Notes: generated from the letters alone by a model not told the origin. Positions 17,468 to 27,915 are shown, counted from the first letter of the stretch. The stretch is 64,000 bases of DNA from JBCCDY01 sp039030555 (GCA_039030555.1 JBCCDY010000004.1:186001-250000); one strand, 5' to 3'. Numbers and translations are program-made.

Positions 17468-18199
17468 ATGCAAAAGCAATCCCATTTTTTATATAAAGTA
17501 CCGCTCTTTGTAGTATTATGGCTTGTATTTCCTATGACGAATTATGCGTCAAATAAAAGCCTGGTGGAAGCCGATTCTTTATTCGTTAATAAAAAGTATA
17601 CAGAATCTTTTGGCATTTATAACGGCATTTTTGAGCAGGGGCAATACTCTCCCGCTATGATCTTAAAAATGGCTTTCATAAAAGAAGGTTTAAGCGATTA
17701 CACTTCAGCTTTATACTATCTTGATTTTTATTTTAAGCTCACTTCCGACTTTAAAGTTTTAACAAAAATGGAGGAACTGGCCGAAAAAAATGAATTGAAA
17801 GGGTATAAAAGCTCTGACTTCGATTATTTCATTTCGATATACTTTAAGCACAAAACAAAGCTTTCTATTATCCTCTCTTTAGTATGTATACTCCTTTTTT
17901 CGATCGTTCTGAGGCAGAAGCTCAAAGGTGTGAGGTCTTATGGGACCGCTTTACTGTTCTTATTGTTTACAAGTGTCCTCTTTTATATTTCTAATTTTGA
18001 CCTTCATTCTAAAAAGGCGATCATCATAGGAAAAAATGCCTACCTCATGGAAGGGCCTTCACCCGGAAGTGAACCCGTTGTTAAAGTTGAGAAAGGTCAT
18101 AAGGTGAAAATCATTGAAGAAGGTGAAGTTTGGTCGAAAATCACCTGGGAAAACCAGGAAGCTTATATCCGATCCAGTCACATCATCAACCTTTTATAA
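17468..18199 (+). CDS. TPR/SH3-domain membrane protein (BatE-like)
   Basis: 243 aa: signal peptide (about 1-28), short TPR-like helices (about 29-105, with EADSLFVNKKYTESFGIY), two membrane helices (about 132-150 and 158-176) and a C-terminal bacterial SH3 domain (about 184-240, NAYLMEGPSPGSEPVVKV to WSKITWENQEAYI). This layout resembles BatE proteins of Bacteroidetes, but no Bat operon is next to it, so the name is by architecture only. Confidence 0.75.
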   Translation: MQKQSHFLYKVPLFVVLWLVFPMTNYASNKSLVEADSLFVNKKYTESFGIYNGIFEQGQYSPAMILKMAFIKEGLSDYTSALYYLDFYFKLTSDFKVLTKMEELAEKNELKGYKSSDFDYFISIYFKHKTKLSIILSLVCILLFSIVLRQKLKGVRSYGTALLFLLFTSVLFYISNFDLHSKKAIIIGKNAYLMEGPSPGSEPVVKVEKGHKVKIIEEGEVWSKITWENQEAYIRSSHIINLL

Positions 18200-18203
18200 A
18201 CTG

Positions 18204-19010
18204 TTATTTTAAGGGAGAATCTGCTTCTTTAGCCATAACATTATAAACCATTTTATCCATCATTCCAGGAAATAGTTTATTTAGCAAAACCGTCAGTTTA
18301 CCCTGACTAGTCAATACAAGGAACTTCTTCCTTTTTACCGTTGCTTTGTAAATATGCTGTGCGCACTCTTCCGCGCTCATCATTTTTCCCTCATCCCTGG
18401 GTGACTCACCCTGAACTTTACCATCGGCTGTAAGAGCCGTATTCCTTATGTTAGAAGTTGTGAACCCGGGGCATGCCGTAAGGACATGAACTCCCTTTTT
18501 GAGCATCTCTGTCCTTAAAACCTCCAAAAAACCCTGTAATGCAAATTTAGATGCAGAATAGCCTGTTCTAGCCGGCAAACCTCTAAAACCTGCAATGGAA
18601 GATATTCCAATTACAGAACCTCTATTTACCATAATTTGATCCAGGCAAGCTTTGGTCATATATAAGGCACCATAGAAATTTATATCCATCACCTTTTTAA
18701 CCACATCAATATCGACATCTTGAAATAAAGCCCGCATTGATATGCCTGCGTTGTTAATCAAAACATCAATTTTACCATACTTCTTGAGCGTGTCTTCCGC
18801 TACTCTTTTGGTATCCTCTTGATTGCTCACGTCTCCTTGTATGCCAAAAACTTCAATACCTTTTGTCGACAATTCTTCCACCGCGGAATCAAGTGCGTTT
18901 TGATTTCTTCCTGTGATGATGATTTTAGAACCTTTCGAACCAAATTCCTCTGCTAATGCTTTCCCTATTCCCGAAGATCCTCCGGTGATTATGACGACCT
19001 TATCTTTCAT
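18204..19010 (-). CDS. SDR-family oxidoreductase
   Basis: A classical short-chain dehydrogenase/reductase, 268 aa. Cofactor loop TGGSSGIG (residues 9-16), NNAG at about 87, catalytic Ser in GISSIAG and Tyr/Lys in YSASK. The RN after the second strand (TGRN) favours NADP(H). The C-terminal tail RKKFLVLTSQGKLTVLLNKLFPG is the form seen in membrane-associated lipid/steroid-type SDRs. Converges with the TPR/SH3 gene with a 4-nt gap. Substrate not predictable. Confidence 0.92.
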   Translation of the reverse strand: MKDKVVIITGGSSGIGKALAEEFGSKGSKIIITGRNQNALDSAVEELSTKGIEVFGIQGDVSNQEDTKRVAEDTLKKYGKIDVLINNAGISMRALFQDVDIDVVKKVMDINFYGALYMTKACLDQIMVNRGSVIGISSIAGFRGLPARTGYSASKFALQGFLEVLRTEMLKKGVHVLTACPGFTTSNIRNTALTADGKVQGESPRDEGKMMSAEECAQHIYKATVKRKKFLVLTSQGKLTVLLNKLFPGMMDKMVYNVMAKEADSPLK

Positions 19011-19300
19011 TTTAATTGTAATCTTTACTAATAAAAAACGAAAATCGATTAAACATACCCTATTTACAAATCAAGTTTTACTCAAGTGGAGTAAAAGGGG
19101 ATCAACCATTTAATTTGCATAATGATACAATTCCGGCAAGCCAGAGAATGGTTACCACTAATCTACTTTAACAGTTTAGCTAAACCATATATTTTGAACT
19201 ATTCTTAACCCGATTTTGAGGTGTTTGGTAAAGAATTGTGATTTCTATATTTTCTAAATAAGAATTGTTGCTTAGGTTCGTTTTTCTTTAAACAACCTTA

Positions 19301-21739
19301 GTGCACAGAAGAATATTTCCCTTCCTTTTAGCTCAATTACTAGTTCTGTCTTTCCAATCTTCTGGTCAAAGTTTGAGCGGAACAGTGGTCGATGAAAATG
19401 ACCAGGGTTTGCCGTTCGTGAGTATTTACGTTAAGGGAAGTTCCCACGGAACGACCAGTAATTTTAACGGTCAGTTTAATTTTAAGTTAGATGCGGGGCA
19501 GTACACCATCGTATTCCAATATGTAGGGTATAAGACGCTTGAAAAAGAGGTTTCCGTCGGACAGCAAAATGAAGAATTAAGGGTTAAAATGAGCCCCGAT
19601 GTCTTAGAGCTTCAAGAAGTGATAGTCACTGCCGGTGGCGAAGACCCTGCTTACCAGATCATAAGAAATGCGATCTCCAAGAGAAAATTTCACTTAAAAG
19701 AGGTAGAATCTTTTAGTAGTATGGCCTATGTAAAAGGAATGCAGCGACTCGACAAGGCACCTGAAAAAGTGCTCGGTTTTGCCGTAACCGTTGATACTGG
19801 GATCGTTTATCTTTCGGAATCCATTTCAGAGCTTAATTTCAAACAACCCGATGAATACAAGGAAAAAGTTATCTCTTCAAAAGTGAGCGGTGATCCTCAG
19901 GCATTCACCTGGAATGAAGCTTCGCAAATGAACGTTACCTTCTATGAGAATCTCTTATCACTTGAGGGAGTAACCGAACGGGGCTACGTAAGCCCAATAG
20001 CAGAAAATGCACTGTTATTCTATGATTATGAATTGTTAGGAACCGTATTTGAAAATGAGGTTCTCGTCAACAAGGTCAGGGTTATACCGAAAAGACCGAA
20101 TGATCCGGTTTTTGAAGGACTCATCTACATCGTGGAAGATTCCTGGAGGATACATAGTACCGACCTTTTACTGACCAAACAGCACCAGCTTGAGTTCATC
20201 GATAGTTTGCAGATCAGGCAAATGTATGCTCCTGTATCAGATGATATCTGGATGGTATTTAGCCAACGATTTGATTTTCAGTTTAAAATTTTTGGTTTTG
20301 TAGGCAGCGGGCGTTTCGCTGTGGTATACTCGGACTATGAAATTGAACCCGGTTTCGATAAGAAATACTTCAGGGGGGCAAAAGTAAAGGTAGAAAGGGA
20401 ATCGAATCAACGCGATAGCATTTATTGGTCTCAAATACGCCCCATTCCTTTAACCCAGGAGGAAGTAATAGATTATGAGGTAAAAGACAGCATACGATTT
20501 GTTAAGGAATCAAAGGAATATAAAGACTCGATAGATCGGAAAAGCAATAAGTTTACTGTATCTAATTTGTTTCTGGGAGGCTACAGATATCAAAATAGCT
20601 TTGAAAGGACGAGTTATTATTTTGACCCAATCATCAGGATCCTGAATTACAATGTTGTTGAAGGCCTTGTTGTAAATGCCCGGGTTGTCTATCGTAAGGA
20701 TTTTGAAGACCAAAGGTATTACACTTTCACTCCTGAATTCAGGTATGGATTTTCCAACAAACGCTTCAACAGCAGATTAACAGCCTATTATTCTTACAAT
20801 CGAAAAAAGTACGCCTTCTCCCAATTTCAATTCGGAAGGTTCGTCTCGCAATACAATAGCGAAAACCCCATTTCAGAGATCATCAATACCTTTGAAAGCC
20901 TGATTGACGAGCGAAACTTCATGAGGTTGTATGAAAAATGGTATGCCAAATACAGGCATAGAATTGAGGTAGTCAATGGTATTGTAGTTACTGGCTCTCT
21001 GGAGTGGGCACAACGAAGTGAATTGCAAAACACAACAGATTTCAGTTTCATAGATAGAAGTTCGAGGGAGTTTGAGCCTAACGTTCCCGGAAATGTAGAA
21101 ATTGATGATGCTAGCTTTTCCACCAACCAGGCTCTTATTTTAGATGCAGAGGTCCGCTTCCGAATAAGACAGAAATACATTGATCGTCCGGACCGGAAAT
21201 ACAATCTTGACTCCAAGTATCCGACTTTCTTCTTGAGTTACCGTAAAGGAATTCCGTCAGTTTTAAGTAGCGATGTCAACTTCGATTTGATTACTGCACG
21301 GGTTAAAGATAACCTTGACTATGGCTTGGTTGGAAAGGGAGCATACTTGATTAAAGGTGGGGCATTTTTGAATGATGATGAACTGACTTTCGTTGATTTT
21401 TATCACTTTAATGGTAATAGAACACAATTCGGCGATTTTGAACTTGGAAACTTTCAGCTCTTGCCTTACTATGAGTTTAGCACGAACGACGGCTTCATAA
21501 GCGGGCACTATCAACATAATTTTAACGGCTTTCTCTTTAATAAAATCCCGCTGGCACGTAAGCTCAAACTTCAAACGGTAGGAACGGTAAACTATTTGTA
21601 TACGGATGCTCTAGGCCATTATTTGGAGTTCGGTTATGGAATTGAGCATATTTTCAAGTTCCTGAGGGTGGACTATTTCACGGCCCTTGTGAATGGAAGT
21701 GAGGTGAGTAATGGTTTTAGAATTGGTTTTGGATTCTGA
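19301..21739 (+). CDS. Outer-membrane carboxypeptidase-regulatory-like/DUF5686 protein
   Basis: 812 aa. A GTG start precedes a signal peptide (about 1-22, ending SSG-QS). A carboxypeptidase regulatory-like/CNA-B domain (about 25-105, LSGTVVDENDQGLPFVSIYVKG) is followed by a DUF5686 region with many alternating hydrophobic strands, and the chain ends in FRIGFGF, as in outer-membrane barrels. Such proteins resemble SusC-type receptors but lack the plug/TonB box arrangement. Upstream 19011-19300 holds no gene. Its stop codon directly abuts that of the convergent next gene. Confidence 0.85.
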   Translation: MHRRIFPFLLAQLLVLSFQSSGQSLSGTVVDENDQGLPFVSIYVKGSSHGTTSNFNGQFNFKLDAGQYTIVFQYVGYKTLEKEVSVGQQNEELRVKMSPDVLELQEVIVTAGGEDPAYQIIRNAISKRKFHLKEVESFSSMAYVKGMQRLDKAPEKVLGFAVTVDTGIVYLSESISELNFKQPDEYKEKVISSKVSGDPQAFTWNEASQMNVTFYENLLSLEGVTERGYVSPIAENALLFYDYELLGTVFENEVLVNKVRVIPKRPNDPVFEGLIYIVEDSWRIHSTDLLLTKQHQLEFIDSLQIRQMYAPVSDDIWMVFSQRFDFQFKIFGFVGSGRFAVVYSDYEIEPGFDKKYFRGAKVKVERESNQRDSIYWSQIRPIPLTQEEVIDYEVKDSIRFVKESKEYKDSIDRKSNKFTVSNLFLGGYRYQNSFERTSYYFDPIIRILNYNVVEGLVVNARVVYRKDFEDQRYYTFTPEFRYGFSNKRFNSRLTAYYSYNRKKYAFSQFQFGRFVSQYNSENPISEIINTFESLIDERNFMRLYEKWYAKYRHRIEVVNGIVVTGSLEWAQRSELQNTTDFSFIDRSSREFEPNVPGNVEIDDASFSTNQALILDAEVRFRIRQKYIDRPDRKYNLDSKYPTFFLSYRKGIPSVLSSDVNFDLITARVKDNLDYGLVGKGAYLIKGGAFLNDDELTFVDFYHFNGNRTQFGDFELGNFQLLPYYEFSTNDGFISGHYQHNFNGFLFNKIPLARKLKLQTVGTVNYLYTDALGHYLEFGYGIEHIFKFLRVDYFTALVNGSEVSNGFRIGFGF

Positions 21740-24337
21740 TCACCTCAGTAATTGTAGCCAGCTCGTATAGTCTTCTTGTGTGAACTTAAGGCTGTAATAA
21801 TAGATTCCGTTTGGCTCTGCGCCACCGTCCCACTCAAAATTCCGATCACTGCTTTCAAAAACGGCTTTCCCCCATCGGTTTACTACCGTTACACCTTCAA
21901 ACTGATTAAAACAATTGTCTAAGGGCAAATCTCCAAATTTGAAGCGAAACGTATCGTTATAGCCATCAAAATTCGGAGTTAAAACATTGTAAAGCGTATC
22001 CACTTCAAACATCGCCTCACGATTTACGACCTCCACGATCACAGCCTGCACAGCTGTAGAGTCAGGCCCGCAAGCATCTTCTTCCAAACCAAAACTAAAG
22101 GAGTATCGCATCGATTCTAAATCCTCTCCCAGATCGTCGCAGGTGGTCTGCCATACGAGTTCTGAACTTACTGCTCCAATTCCGGAAACATCCTCGAAGC
22201 TGAAAGGTGTCCTTTCCTCAAAGCCAGTAGCCCTTCTAAGCAATAGTTCTATAGGATTGTTGTTTATGTCCTCACCAAAAACTTCAAGTCTAAATTCTTC
22301 GCCCGCAAAGATGGTATCCCGTATCACACCACTACTAAAACTTAAAAATGGAGGGTCGTTTGGAGGGCCAACGACGTTTAGTTGAAGTAAAAGGCTGTCT
22401 TCGTTGGTGAACTTACATCGATCATTATCTTCAACCTGAAAAAAGGTACGTAGAGGTTCGCTGGTAAGGTCTTCACAAGTTGCTGATATCGAAAATGAGG
22501 AGGATACGGAATCTATTCCTTCCTGATCTTCAAAAGTAGCATCAAAATCTGCAAACTCGTAATTGAGCGGTATTCCTGTTAAGATAAGTGAATCTCCATC
22601 ACTATCCGTAGCGAAAATATCAAACGAAAAAGTATTATCTGCCAGAAGGTTGACTGATTCGGTAATATCAACACTCGTACTTAGAACCGGTAGTGTGTTA
22701 GGTGGGAGGTTTACATCGATTCTAAAGTTCAAATCCACTCTGTCTTCCAGCAAACAAGTGTCTTGGTCATCAAGCGAAAACCGGAAATTAAAGCTATCCC
22801 TTTCTGTAAAATCGAATACCTGACAGTTGGTATCCCAGAAAAAGCGCACATCAAGCTGTCCTGCTTCATTTCTCACTGTATCTATTTCAATACCGAAATC
22901 TTCAATAAAGAAACCGTCCGTACGGAGAAAAAAGTCTATTAATTCCCCATCAGGGTCGATACTTCTGAAAGTCGTATCAAAGGCATCACCTTCATCAACC
23001 ATAACGGAAAAATTATTCTCACTCCAAACAGGAAGTTCGTTCGGAGGCCCTTCAATATCAAATGAAAGTCGTAAGGTATCCAGAAGCGGTTGAGGACAGC
23101 TATTATCGGTAACAATGAAATCGATGATGGCCAAATCGCTTGTAAATGGGCAATCGGGAAGGCAGACTTCAATAATCCTTTCATCCGATGGCCCAGTCAA
23201 AGGACCTCCGGTATTATCAAATATAGTATCAAGTACAGCAGAAAAATTTACTGGCCTCGCCCTAATTGAAACGACTTCATTAGGATCTTGGTCTCTTAAA
23301 AAGATGTTAAAGCATTTCTGTTCATCGGCAGCAAATGTTACAACTGCCTGGTTTTCGATTGAGCTTCCGGATTGACTTTCTGCTCTAATTTCTGGCTTTA
23401 CGCCAGGCAGTACGCAGTCCAGGATAAGTAATTGAAAATCACGGCGAACCTCTCCTATTTTTAAACCGTTCCGAAATTCCTCAACTTTTACGGCAAATAC
23501 ATTCAACCCTAAAGAAGTAGCACTAGGTACCACGGTTAGAATTCCATCAGTAGATATAGATAAGGCTGGATCACCCCGAATCTGGTTATCAACCCTAATG
23601 CCATCTATAAAATTTACCGTTGGGTATGGTTTAGGTAGACTCTGCGGAGCAGGATTCGTTTGGTCACTATTTCCGTTTAAAGGTAAAGCCATAGTGTAAA
23701 CCAGTGAATCCCCGTCGGAATCAAAACCACTGAAATCAGCAAAATAGAATTGACCAGCGCAAGCAAAATCGCTTAGCGGTGGAAAAATAGAGGGTGATGA
23801 GTTAATAAATGGCCTACCATTTCTGGAAACTGGTGGAAACTCCAGTAGAAACGTTTGTCCGGCAGCTCCCGGATTAACCACATTACTTATTGTTCCATTA
23901 CGACAACAGCGCTCCCAAGAGATGTAATATCCTTCCAACTCATTGTAAACATCAGGACTAAGTACAATTTGGGACTCAAAAATGATCCTTCTGGTTACTA
24001 GCAATGGCTCTCCCGAATCATCGAAAGGCTCGCAGCTCGGGTTGGTATATGGAACAAAGTCATTTATATTTTCATTTCTAAAAAGGATTACGTTGGTGAC
24101 TAAAGCATCATCTGAATTTCTAAATATAGATACCGTTATGTTACGTTCGGCGAGAGTGGAATCGGTATCAAAAAGGATGGATTGATTACCGTTTACATCG
24201 TCAAAATATTGAGTTAGCCTTAGTAAGTAGGTATTGCCGTTTAAATGAATAAGCTCGAATTCTCCTCCTACTATGTGGGTAGCTTTTGACTGAAGGGCGC
24301 AAAAAAAGATAGCGATACAAAAAAATAATTTCCTCAC
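21740..24337 (-). CDS. Large secreted T9SS type B (gliding-associated C-terminal domain) protein
   Basis: 865 aa with a signal peptide (MRKLFFCIAIFFCALQSKA) and ending in a gliding motility-associated/CHU C-terminal domain: LTPNFDGYNDTFRF, VVNRWGKAVFESS and EPNGIYYYSLKF. This is the type B signal for the type IX secretion system. The middle consists of several repeated Ig/cadherin-like modules, marked by recurring PPND/PPN and DSDGDSL/DPDGEL motifs, so it is an extracellular adhesin-like or surface protein. No catalytic domain is visible. Confidence 0.9.
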   Translation of the reverse strand: MRKLFFCIAIFFCALQSKATHIVGGEFELIHLNGNTYLLRLTQYFDDVNGNQSILFDTDSTLAERNITVSIFRNSDDALVTNVILFRNENINDFVPYTNPSCEPFDDSGEPLLVTRRIIFESQIVLSPDVYNELEGYYISWERCCRNGTISNVVNPGAAGQTFLLEFPPVSRNGRPFINSSPSIFPPLSDFACAGQFYFADFSGFDSDGDSLVYTMALPLNGNSDQTNPAPQSLPKPYPTVNFIDGIRVDNQIRGDPALSISTDGILTVVPSATSLGLNVFAVKVEEFRNGLKIGEVRRDFQLLILDCVLPGVKPEIRAESQSGSSIENQAVVTFAADEQKCFNIFLRDQDPNEVVSIRARPVNFSAVLDTIFDNTGGPLTGPSDERIIEVCLPDCPFTSDLAIIDFIVTDNSCPQPLLDTLRLSFDIEGPPNELPVWSENNFSVMVDEGDAFDTTFRSIDPDGELIDFFLRTDGFFIEDFGIEIDTVRNEAGQLDVRFFWDTNCQVFDFTERDSFNFRFSLDDQDTCLLEDRVDLNFRIDVNLPPNTLPVLSTSVDITESVNLLADNTFSFDIFATDSDGDSLILTGIPLNYEFADFDATFEDQEGIDSVSSSFSISATCEDLTSEPLRTFFQVEDNDRCKFTNEDSLLLQLNVVGPPNDPPFLSFSSGVIRDTIFAGEEFRLEVFGEDINNNPIELLLRRATGFEERTPFSFEDVSGIGAVSSELVWQTTCDDLGEDLESMRYSFSFGLEEDACGPDSTAVQAVIVEVVNREAMFEVDTLYNVLTPNFDGYNDTFRFKFGDLPLDNCFNQFEGVTVVNRWGKAVFESSDRNFEWDGGAEPNGIYYYSLKFTQEDYTSWLQLLR

Positions 24338-24419
24338 TTACCTACATCTAAGAACCGGAAAGATAATGATTTTGGAAATGCAATACGCTCATTTCGTATT
24401 ACTCCTGTAAATTTGCCTT

Positions 24420-25820
24420 ATGGGGAAAAAGAAAGAATTGATCAGGGAGCTTGAGATCACTGATCTGGCTGCTGAAGGCTTTGGAATTGGTCGGAATAAT
24501 GGGAAGGTAGTTTTTGTGCCCTATGTTGCTCCCGGCGACATTGTGGATGTTCAGCCTGGAAGGAACAGAAAAAAATTCCAGGAAGGGCGCGCCATAAAAT
24601 TTCATAAACATTCCGAAATCAGGACACGGCCCTTTTGCGAGCATTTTGGCACGTGTGGAGGCTGTAAGTGGCAGCATATTCCCTATGAGCAACAAGCTGC
24701 ATTTAAAGAACAACAGGTGAAAGACCAGCTTAGCAGACTTTCAACTATTGAACTTCCCCATATTAACTCCATCATTACCGCTCCTGAAGAAAAGTATTAC
24801 CGAAATAAACTGGAATATACGTTCTCAAACCAGCGCTGGCTTACTACGGAAGAAATTCAATCGGGAGAAAAAATAGAGCGCAGAGGTGTCGGATTCCACA
24901 TTCCAAAAATGTTCGATAAGATCCTGGATCTAAACGAATGTTTTTTACAGGATCCGATATCAAGTGACATTAGGAATTCTTTGAAAGAGTTCGCTTTAAA
25001 ATCGGATTTCAGTTTTTATAATGTGCACGATCATAAAGGTTTATTAAGAAACCTGATTATCAGAAACACCACGAAAGGTGACCTTATGGTAATCGTTCAG
25101 TTCGGGGAGGATCAAACAGAGCAGATAAAAAGCGTTATGGACTTCTTATCTGACCGTTTCCCGGAAATCACGTCATTATTTTATGTAATTAACCTCAAAA
25201 AGAACGAGACTTTTCACGACCAGGAATTGATCTTATACAAAGGAGAGCCCTTCATTAAAGAATCTCTGGGCGAAACGATCTACCAAATCGGGCCGAAGTC
25301 CTTTTTTCAAACCAATAGTAAACAGGCCAAAAGCATGTATGATCTGGTTTTGGAATATGCTGAGTTATCCGGTTCAGAACTGGTTTATGATCTCTATACA
25401 GGAACTGGAACCATTGCCAATTATTTAGCAAAGCATGCTAAAAAGGTAGTTGGCGTAGAATACGTTCCGGAAGCTATTGAAGATGCTAAGATCAATTCTG
25501 AAATAAACGGAATTACTAATACATCCTTTTTCAGCGGAGATATGGCAGAAGTTTTAAATGATGATTTCGTAAAAGAAAATGGAAAACCCGATTTGATCAT
25601 TACTGATCCTCCCAGAGCAGGAATGCATGAGAAAGTTATAAAGTCAATCTTGGATGTTCAGGCCGAAAAAATTATTTACGTGAGTTGCAACCCCGCCACT
25701 CAGGCAAGAGATCTGACTTTATTAGATGAAAAATATTCAGTGAAAATTGTACAGCCTATCGATATGTTTCCACATACCCAGCATGTGGAATGCGTGGTAT
25801 TGCTACAATTGAGAGATTAG
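24420..25820 (+). CDS. rlmD: 23S rRNA (uracil-5-)-methyltransferase, RlmD/RumA type
   Basis: SAM-dependent m5U methyltransferase acting on 23S rRNA, 466 aa. An N-terminal TRAM domain (about 5-62) is followed by the Fe-S cluster cysteines CEHFGTCGGCKWQH, the SAM-binding YDLYTGTGTIANYLA, TDPPRAG, and the catalytic Cys in VSCNPATQARDL. All are present. It could be RlmC or RlmD by homology; Bacteroidetes usually have one or two such enzymes, so site specificity is not certain. Confidence 0.93.
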   Translation: MGKKKELIRELEITDLAAEGFGIGRNNGKVVFVPYVAPGDIVDVQPGRNRKKFQEGRAIKFHKHSEIRTRPFCEHFGTCGGCKWQHIPYEQQAAFKEQQVKDQLSRLSTIELPHINSIITAPEEKYYRNKLEYTFSNQRWLTTEEIQSGEKIERRGVGFHIPKMFDKILDLNECFLQDPISSDIRNSLKEFALKSDFSFYNVHDHKGLLRNLIIRNTTKGDLMVIVQFGEDQTEQIKSVMDFLSDRFPEITSLFYVINLKKNETFHDQELILYKGEPFIKESLGETIYQIGPKSFFQTNSKQAKSMYDLVLEYAELSGSELVYDLYTGTGTIANYLAKHAKKVVGVEYVPEAIEDAKINSEINGITNTSFFSGDMAEVLNDDFVKENGKPDLIITDPPRAGMHEKVIKSILDVQAEKIIYVSCNPATQARDLTLLDEKYSVKIVQPIDMFPHTQHVECVVLLQLRD

Positions 25821-25865
25821 CTCAACAGACCGTTGAACCTGAAAATTTAGATTTTAAATAATAAA

Positions 25866-25917
25866 ATAAGTCCGATAGTTTAGCTGAATTAAAACCTGCT
25901 AAGCTATCGGACTTATT
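25866..25917. terminator. Long terminator hairpin between convergent genes
   Basis: AATAAGTCCGATAG (25866-25879) pairs perfectly with CTATCGGACTTATT (25904-25917), extended by TTTAGC/GCTAAG with a G-U closure, for about 20 bp, with a 13-nt loop. A T-rich run follows on the plus strand. It lies between rlmD and a minus-strand gene and fits both. Confidence 0.85.
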
Positions 25918-25934
25918 GTTTTTTTGTATTGTTG

Positions 25935-26453
25935 TTATTCCATTTTATTAGGGTAAAATACATCATAATCTAAAGCCTTTTTAGTATCATCTAAATAGGA
26001 ATTCATCCATGGGACCCATACATTTTCTACAAAATCCATGAGCTGAGGCAAAACTTCTTCAGAACGAGCCCTGAAGTTATAGTACCACTTAATTTCCGTC
26101 CTGGGACCTATCGGGCGAAATAGAAACTGTGCCACTGCTAGGTCAACCATGTTCTTTAGGTCTGATGTAAAGTCAGTTAACTGATAATCAAATAGATAAG
26201 GCCTTTGTATCCAATTTACCTGTTCTTTGGCTTTTTCATCTCCAAAATATACCCATCTGTTCGCTCCGGATTGGCCCCATGGCCCTTGCAGGATGTCGTA
26301 ACCTGTTACCTCAGGTTCACTTTTCAAAAATTCGGTAATCACATCTTCTGCCACAGTAAAGTCAAATACAGTTTCTACATTGTTTTCTACAATAGCACCA
26401 ACGGCTGCAGTCACTAGCAAATTGGTCTTTTGATCTATTAATAAATTGCTCAT
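25935..26453 (-). CDS. SRPBCC-like hypothetical protein
   Basis: 172 aa, soluble. The pattern of a central WVYFGDE, FLFRPIGPRTEIKWYYNFRARS and a C-terminal amphipathic helix (LMDFVENVWVPWMNSYLDDTKKAL) is that of a ligand-binding START-type fold. I cannot name a ligand or reaction. It is downstream of a SnoaL-like gene (24-nt gap) and probably in one transcript with it, in an AraC-rich region. Confidence 0.65.
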   Translation of the reverse strand: MSNLLIDQKTNLLVTAAVGAIVENNVETVFDFTVAEDVITEFLKSEPEVTGYDILQGPWGQSGANRWVYFGDEKAKEQVNWIQRPYLFDYQLTDFTSDLKNMVDLAVAQFLFRPIGPRTEIKWYYNFRARSEEVLPQLMDFVENVWVPWMNSYLDDTKKALDYDVFYPNKME

Positions 26454-26477
26454 GATAGTATCTGTTTGGTTAGTTGA

Positions 26478-26912
26478 TTAGTTTTCATCAGAAATAAATC
26501 CCAACTGCTTCATTAGGCTGAGATCATCAGTTAATCCCCATCTTTCTATCAGTTTGTTGTCTTTAAGTCGATATAAATGGAAAACTTCAAACTTCACTTT
26601 TTTACCGGTAGCGGGATTACCCATTACTTCACCATCATTGGTTCCTGAAATGAAGTCTCTGGCTACTACATAATCATCTTCGGAAATGATATGAGTATAA
26701 TCAGCTTTAACATCTGAGAAGATATTGAAGAAGCCTTGATACAATTCCCTAAATACCTCAGGTCCTTTTTTAGCTTTTAAAGGAAACACTTCCTGATGAT
26801 TTACGAAATCCGGATGAAGTACTTCTTCTAGTACAGATAGATCTCTGCCATTGAATGCTTCATCGATTAATCTTTTAAGTACGACTTTGTTTTTTTCTGC
26901 TTGATTTTTCAT
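26478..26912 (-). CDS. SnoaL-like ester cyclase/polyketide cyclase-fold protein
   Basis: 144 aa, cystatin-like alpha+beta barrel. Signature segments are LKRLIDEAFNGRDLSVLEEVLHPDFVNHQ, GPEVFRELYQGFFNIFSDV and TGKKVKFEVFHLYRLKDNKLIERWG, characteristic of SnoaL-type proteins. The family includes true cyclases and many uncharacterised proteins; no substrate can be inferred. It is 97 nt downstream of the AraC gene at 27010-27915 on the same strand, a plausible target. Confidence 0.85.
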   Translation of the reverse strand: MKNQAEKNKVVLKRLIDEAFNGRDLSVLEEVLHPDFVNHQEVFPLKAKKGPEVFRELYQGFFNIFSDVKADYTHIISEDDYVVARDFISGTNDGEVMGNPATGKKVKFEVFHLYRLKDNKLIERWGLTDDLSLMKQLGFISDEN

Positions 26913-27009
26913 GATCTTTTGTTTTAAGCGTTTGAAATATTACTTCTTCAAAGCTCTCAGATCATGATACGCTATAGAATAGCGGTTTTAAAGGATGTCA
27001 TGACAATTT

Positions 27010-27915
27010 CTAAGATTTCCTATAGTCGGAAGGTGAGGTACTGGTTTCTTTTTTAAAAAAGCGACTAAAACTACTCGCGTCTGAAAAGCCAAAACTAGCT
27101 GCAATTTCAGCATTTGTCATATTGGTTTTTGTGAGTAAGGCTTTTGTTTCGCTAATTAATTTTTCATTCATCCATTTTTTGACTGATTTTCCTGTTACCT
27201 GCTTTACTATTGAGGATAGATAATTCGGATGAATAGACATAACATCTGCAATTTCCTGAACATTCCATAACCGTGGGTTCCTTTGAGAGATTACCTGCTT
27301 AATGTTCTCACTTAGTAAACTTTTGAAAGTTTGGGCTATTTCGGCAGGTCTTCCTATTACATCTACTTTGGCCTGATGCGTGTTTAAATACGATTTCGTT
27401 TTGTAAAGAATGGTTTGAAGTTGGCTGGCAAGTATTTCTTTTTTGTGCAAAGAGGATCTATCATAATCTTTTGATACCAGCATGAAGAGTTCTCGCATTT
27501 CTTCAAAGAAATCATTTGGCAAGTACATTACTGGAATACTCTCTTCAAAAAGAAATGGAAACTCCTCTTTTATTGAGATATGAAAATGCTCTGTTAAGAA
27601 AGGTTCGTCAAATGTAAGAATGAAACCTTTCCAAGCTTTTTCAATACTAAAGGATTTTAGATGACTTGGGCTGGTGAAATAGAAAGAATGCTTTTTCAGT
27701 TCAAACCAATGCTCATCTATCGAATAACTTCCTGCTCCTTTTTCGATAAGTAAGAATGCGAAGTATCCTGTTCTGAATGCGTTAAGTGGTCTTAGTTGTC
27801 CATTTTCAAGGATGGACAATTGATGAATGGTAAAATTTAAACCCTGATCTAGTTCAATGTCGAAATGTCTAAAGTAATCTGATATGGTTTCAAAATAGGG
27901 TATTTTATTCTTCAT
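27010..27915 (-). CDS. AraC-family transcriptional regulator
   Basis: 301 aa. N-terminal AraC-type cupin-like domain (about 20-160) and a C-terminal double helix-turn-helix (about 205-301): IADVMSIHPNYLSSIVKQVTG and IAASFGFSDASSFSRFFKKETSTSPSDYRKS. Downstream on the same strand are a SnoaL-like and an SRPBCC-like gene. Upstream is a long gap containing repeat copy A and an AATTTCAATCA site (28005-28015) shared with other units in this region. Confidence 0.92.
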   Translation of the reverse strand: MKNKIPYFETISDYFRHFDIELDQGLNFTIHQLSILENGQLRPLNAFRTGYFAFLLIEKGAGSYSIDEHWFELKKHSFYFTSPSHLKSFSIEKAWKGFILTFDEPFLTEHFHISIKEEFPFLFEESIPVMYLPNDFFEEMRELFMLVSKDYDRSSLHKKEILASQLQTILYKTKSYLNTHQAKVDVIGRPAEIAQTFKSLLSENIKQVISQRNPRLWNVQEIADVMSIHPNYLSSIVKQVTGKSVKKWMNEKLISETKALLTKTNMTNAEIAASFGFSDASSFSRFFKKETSTSPSDYRKS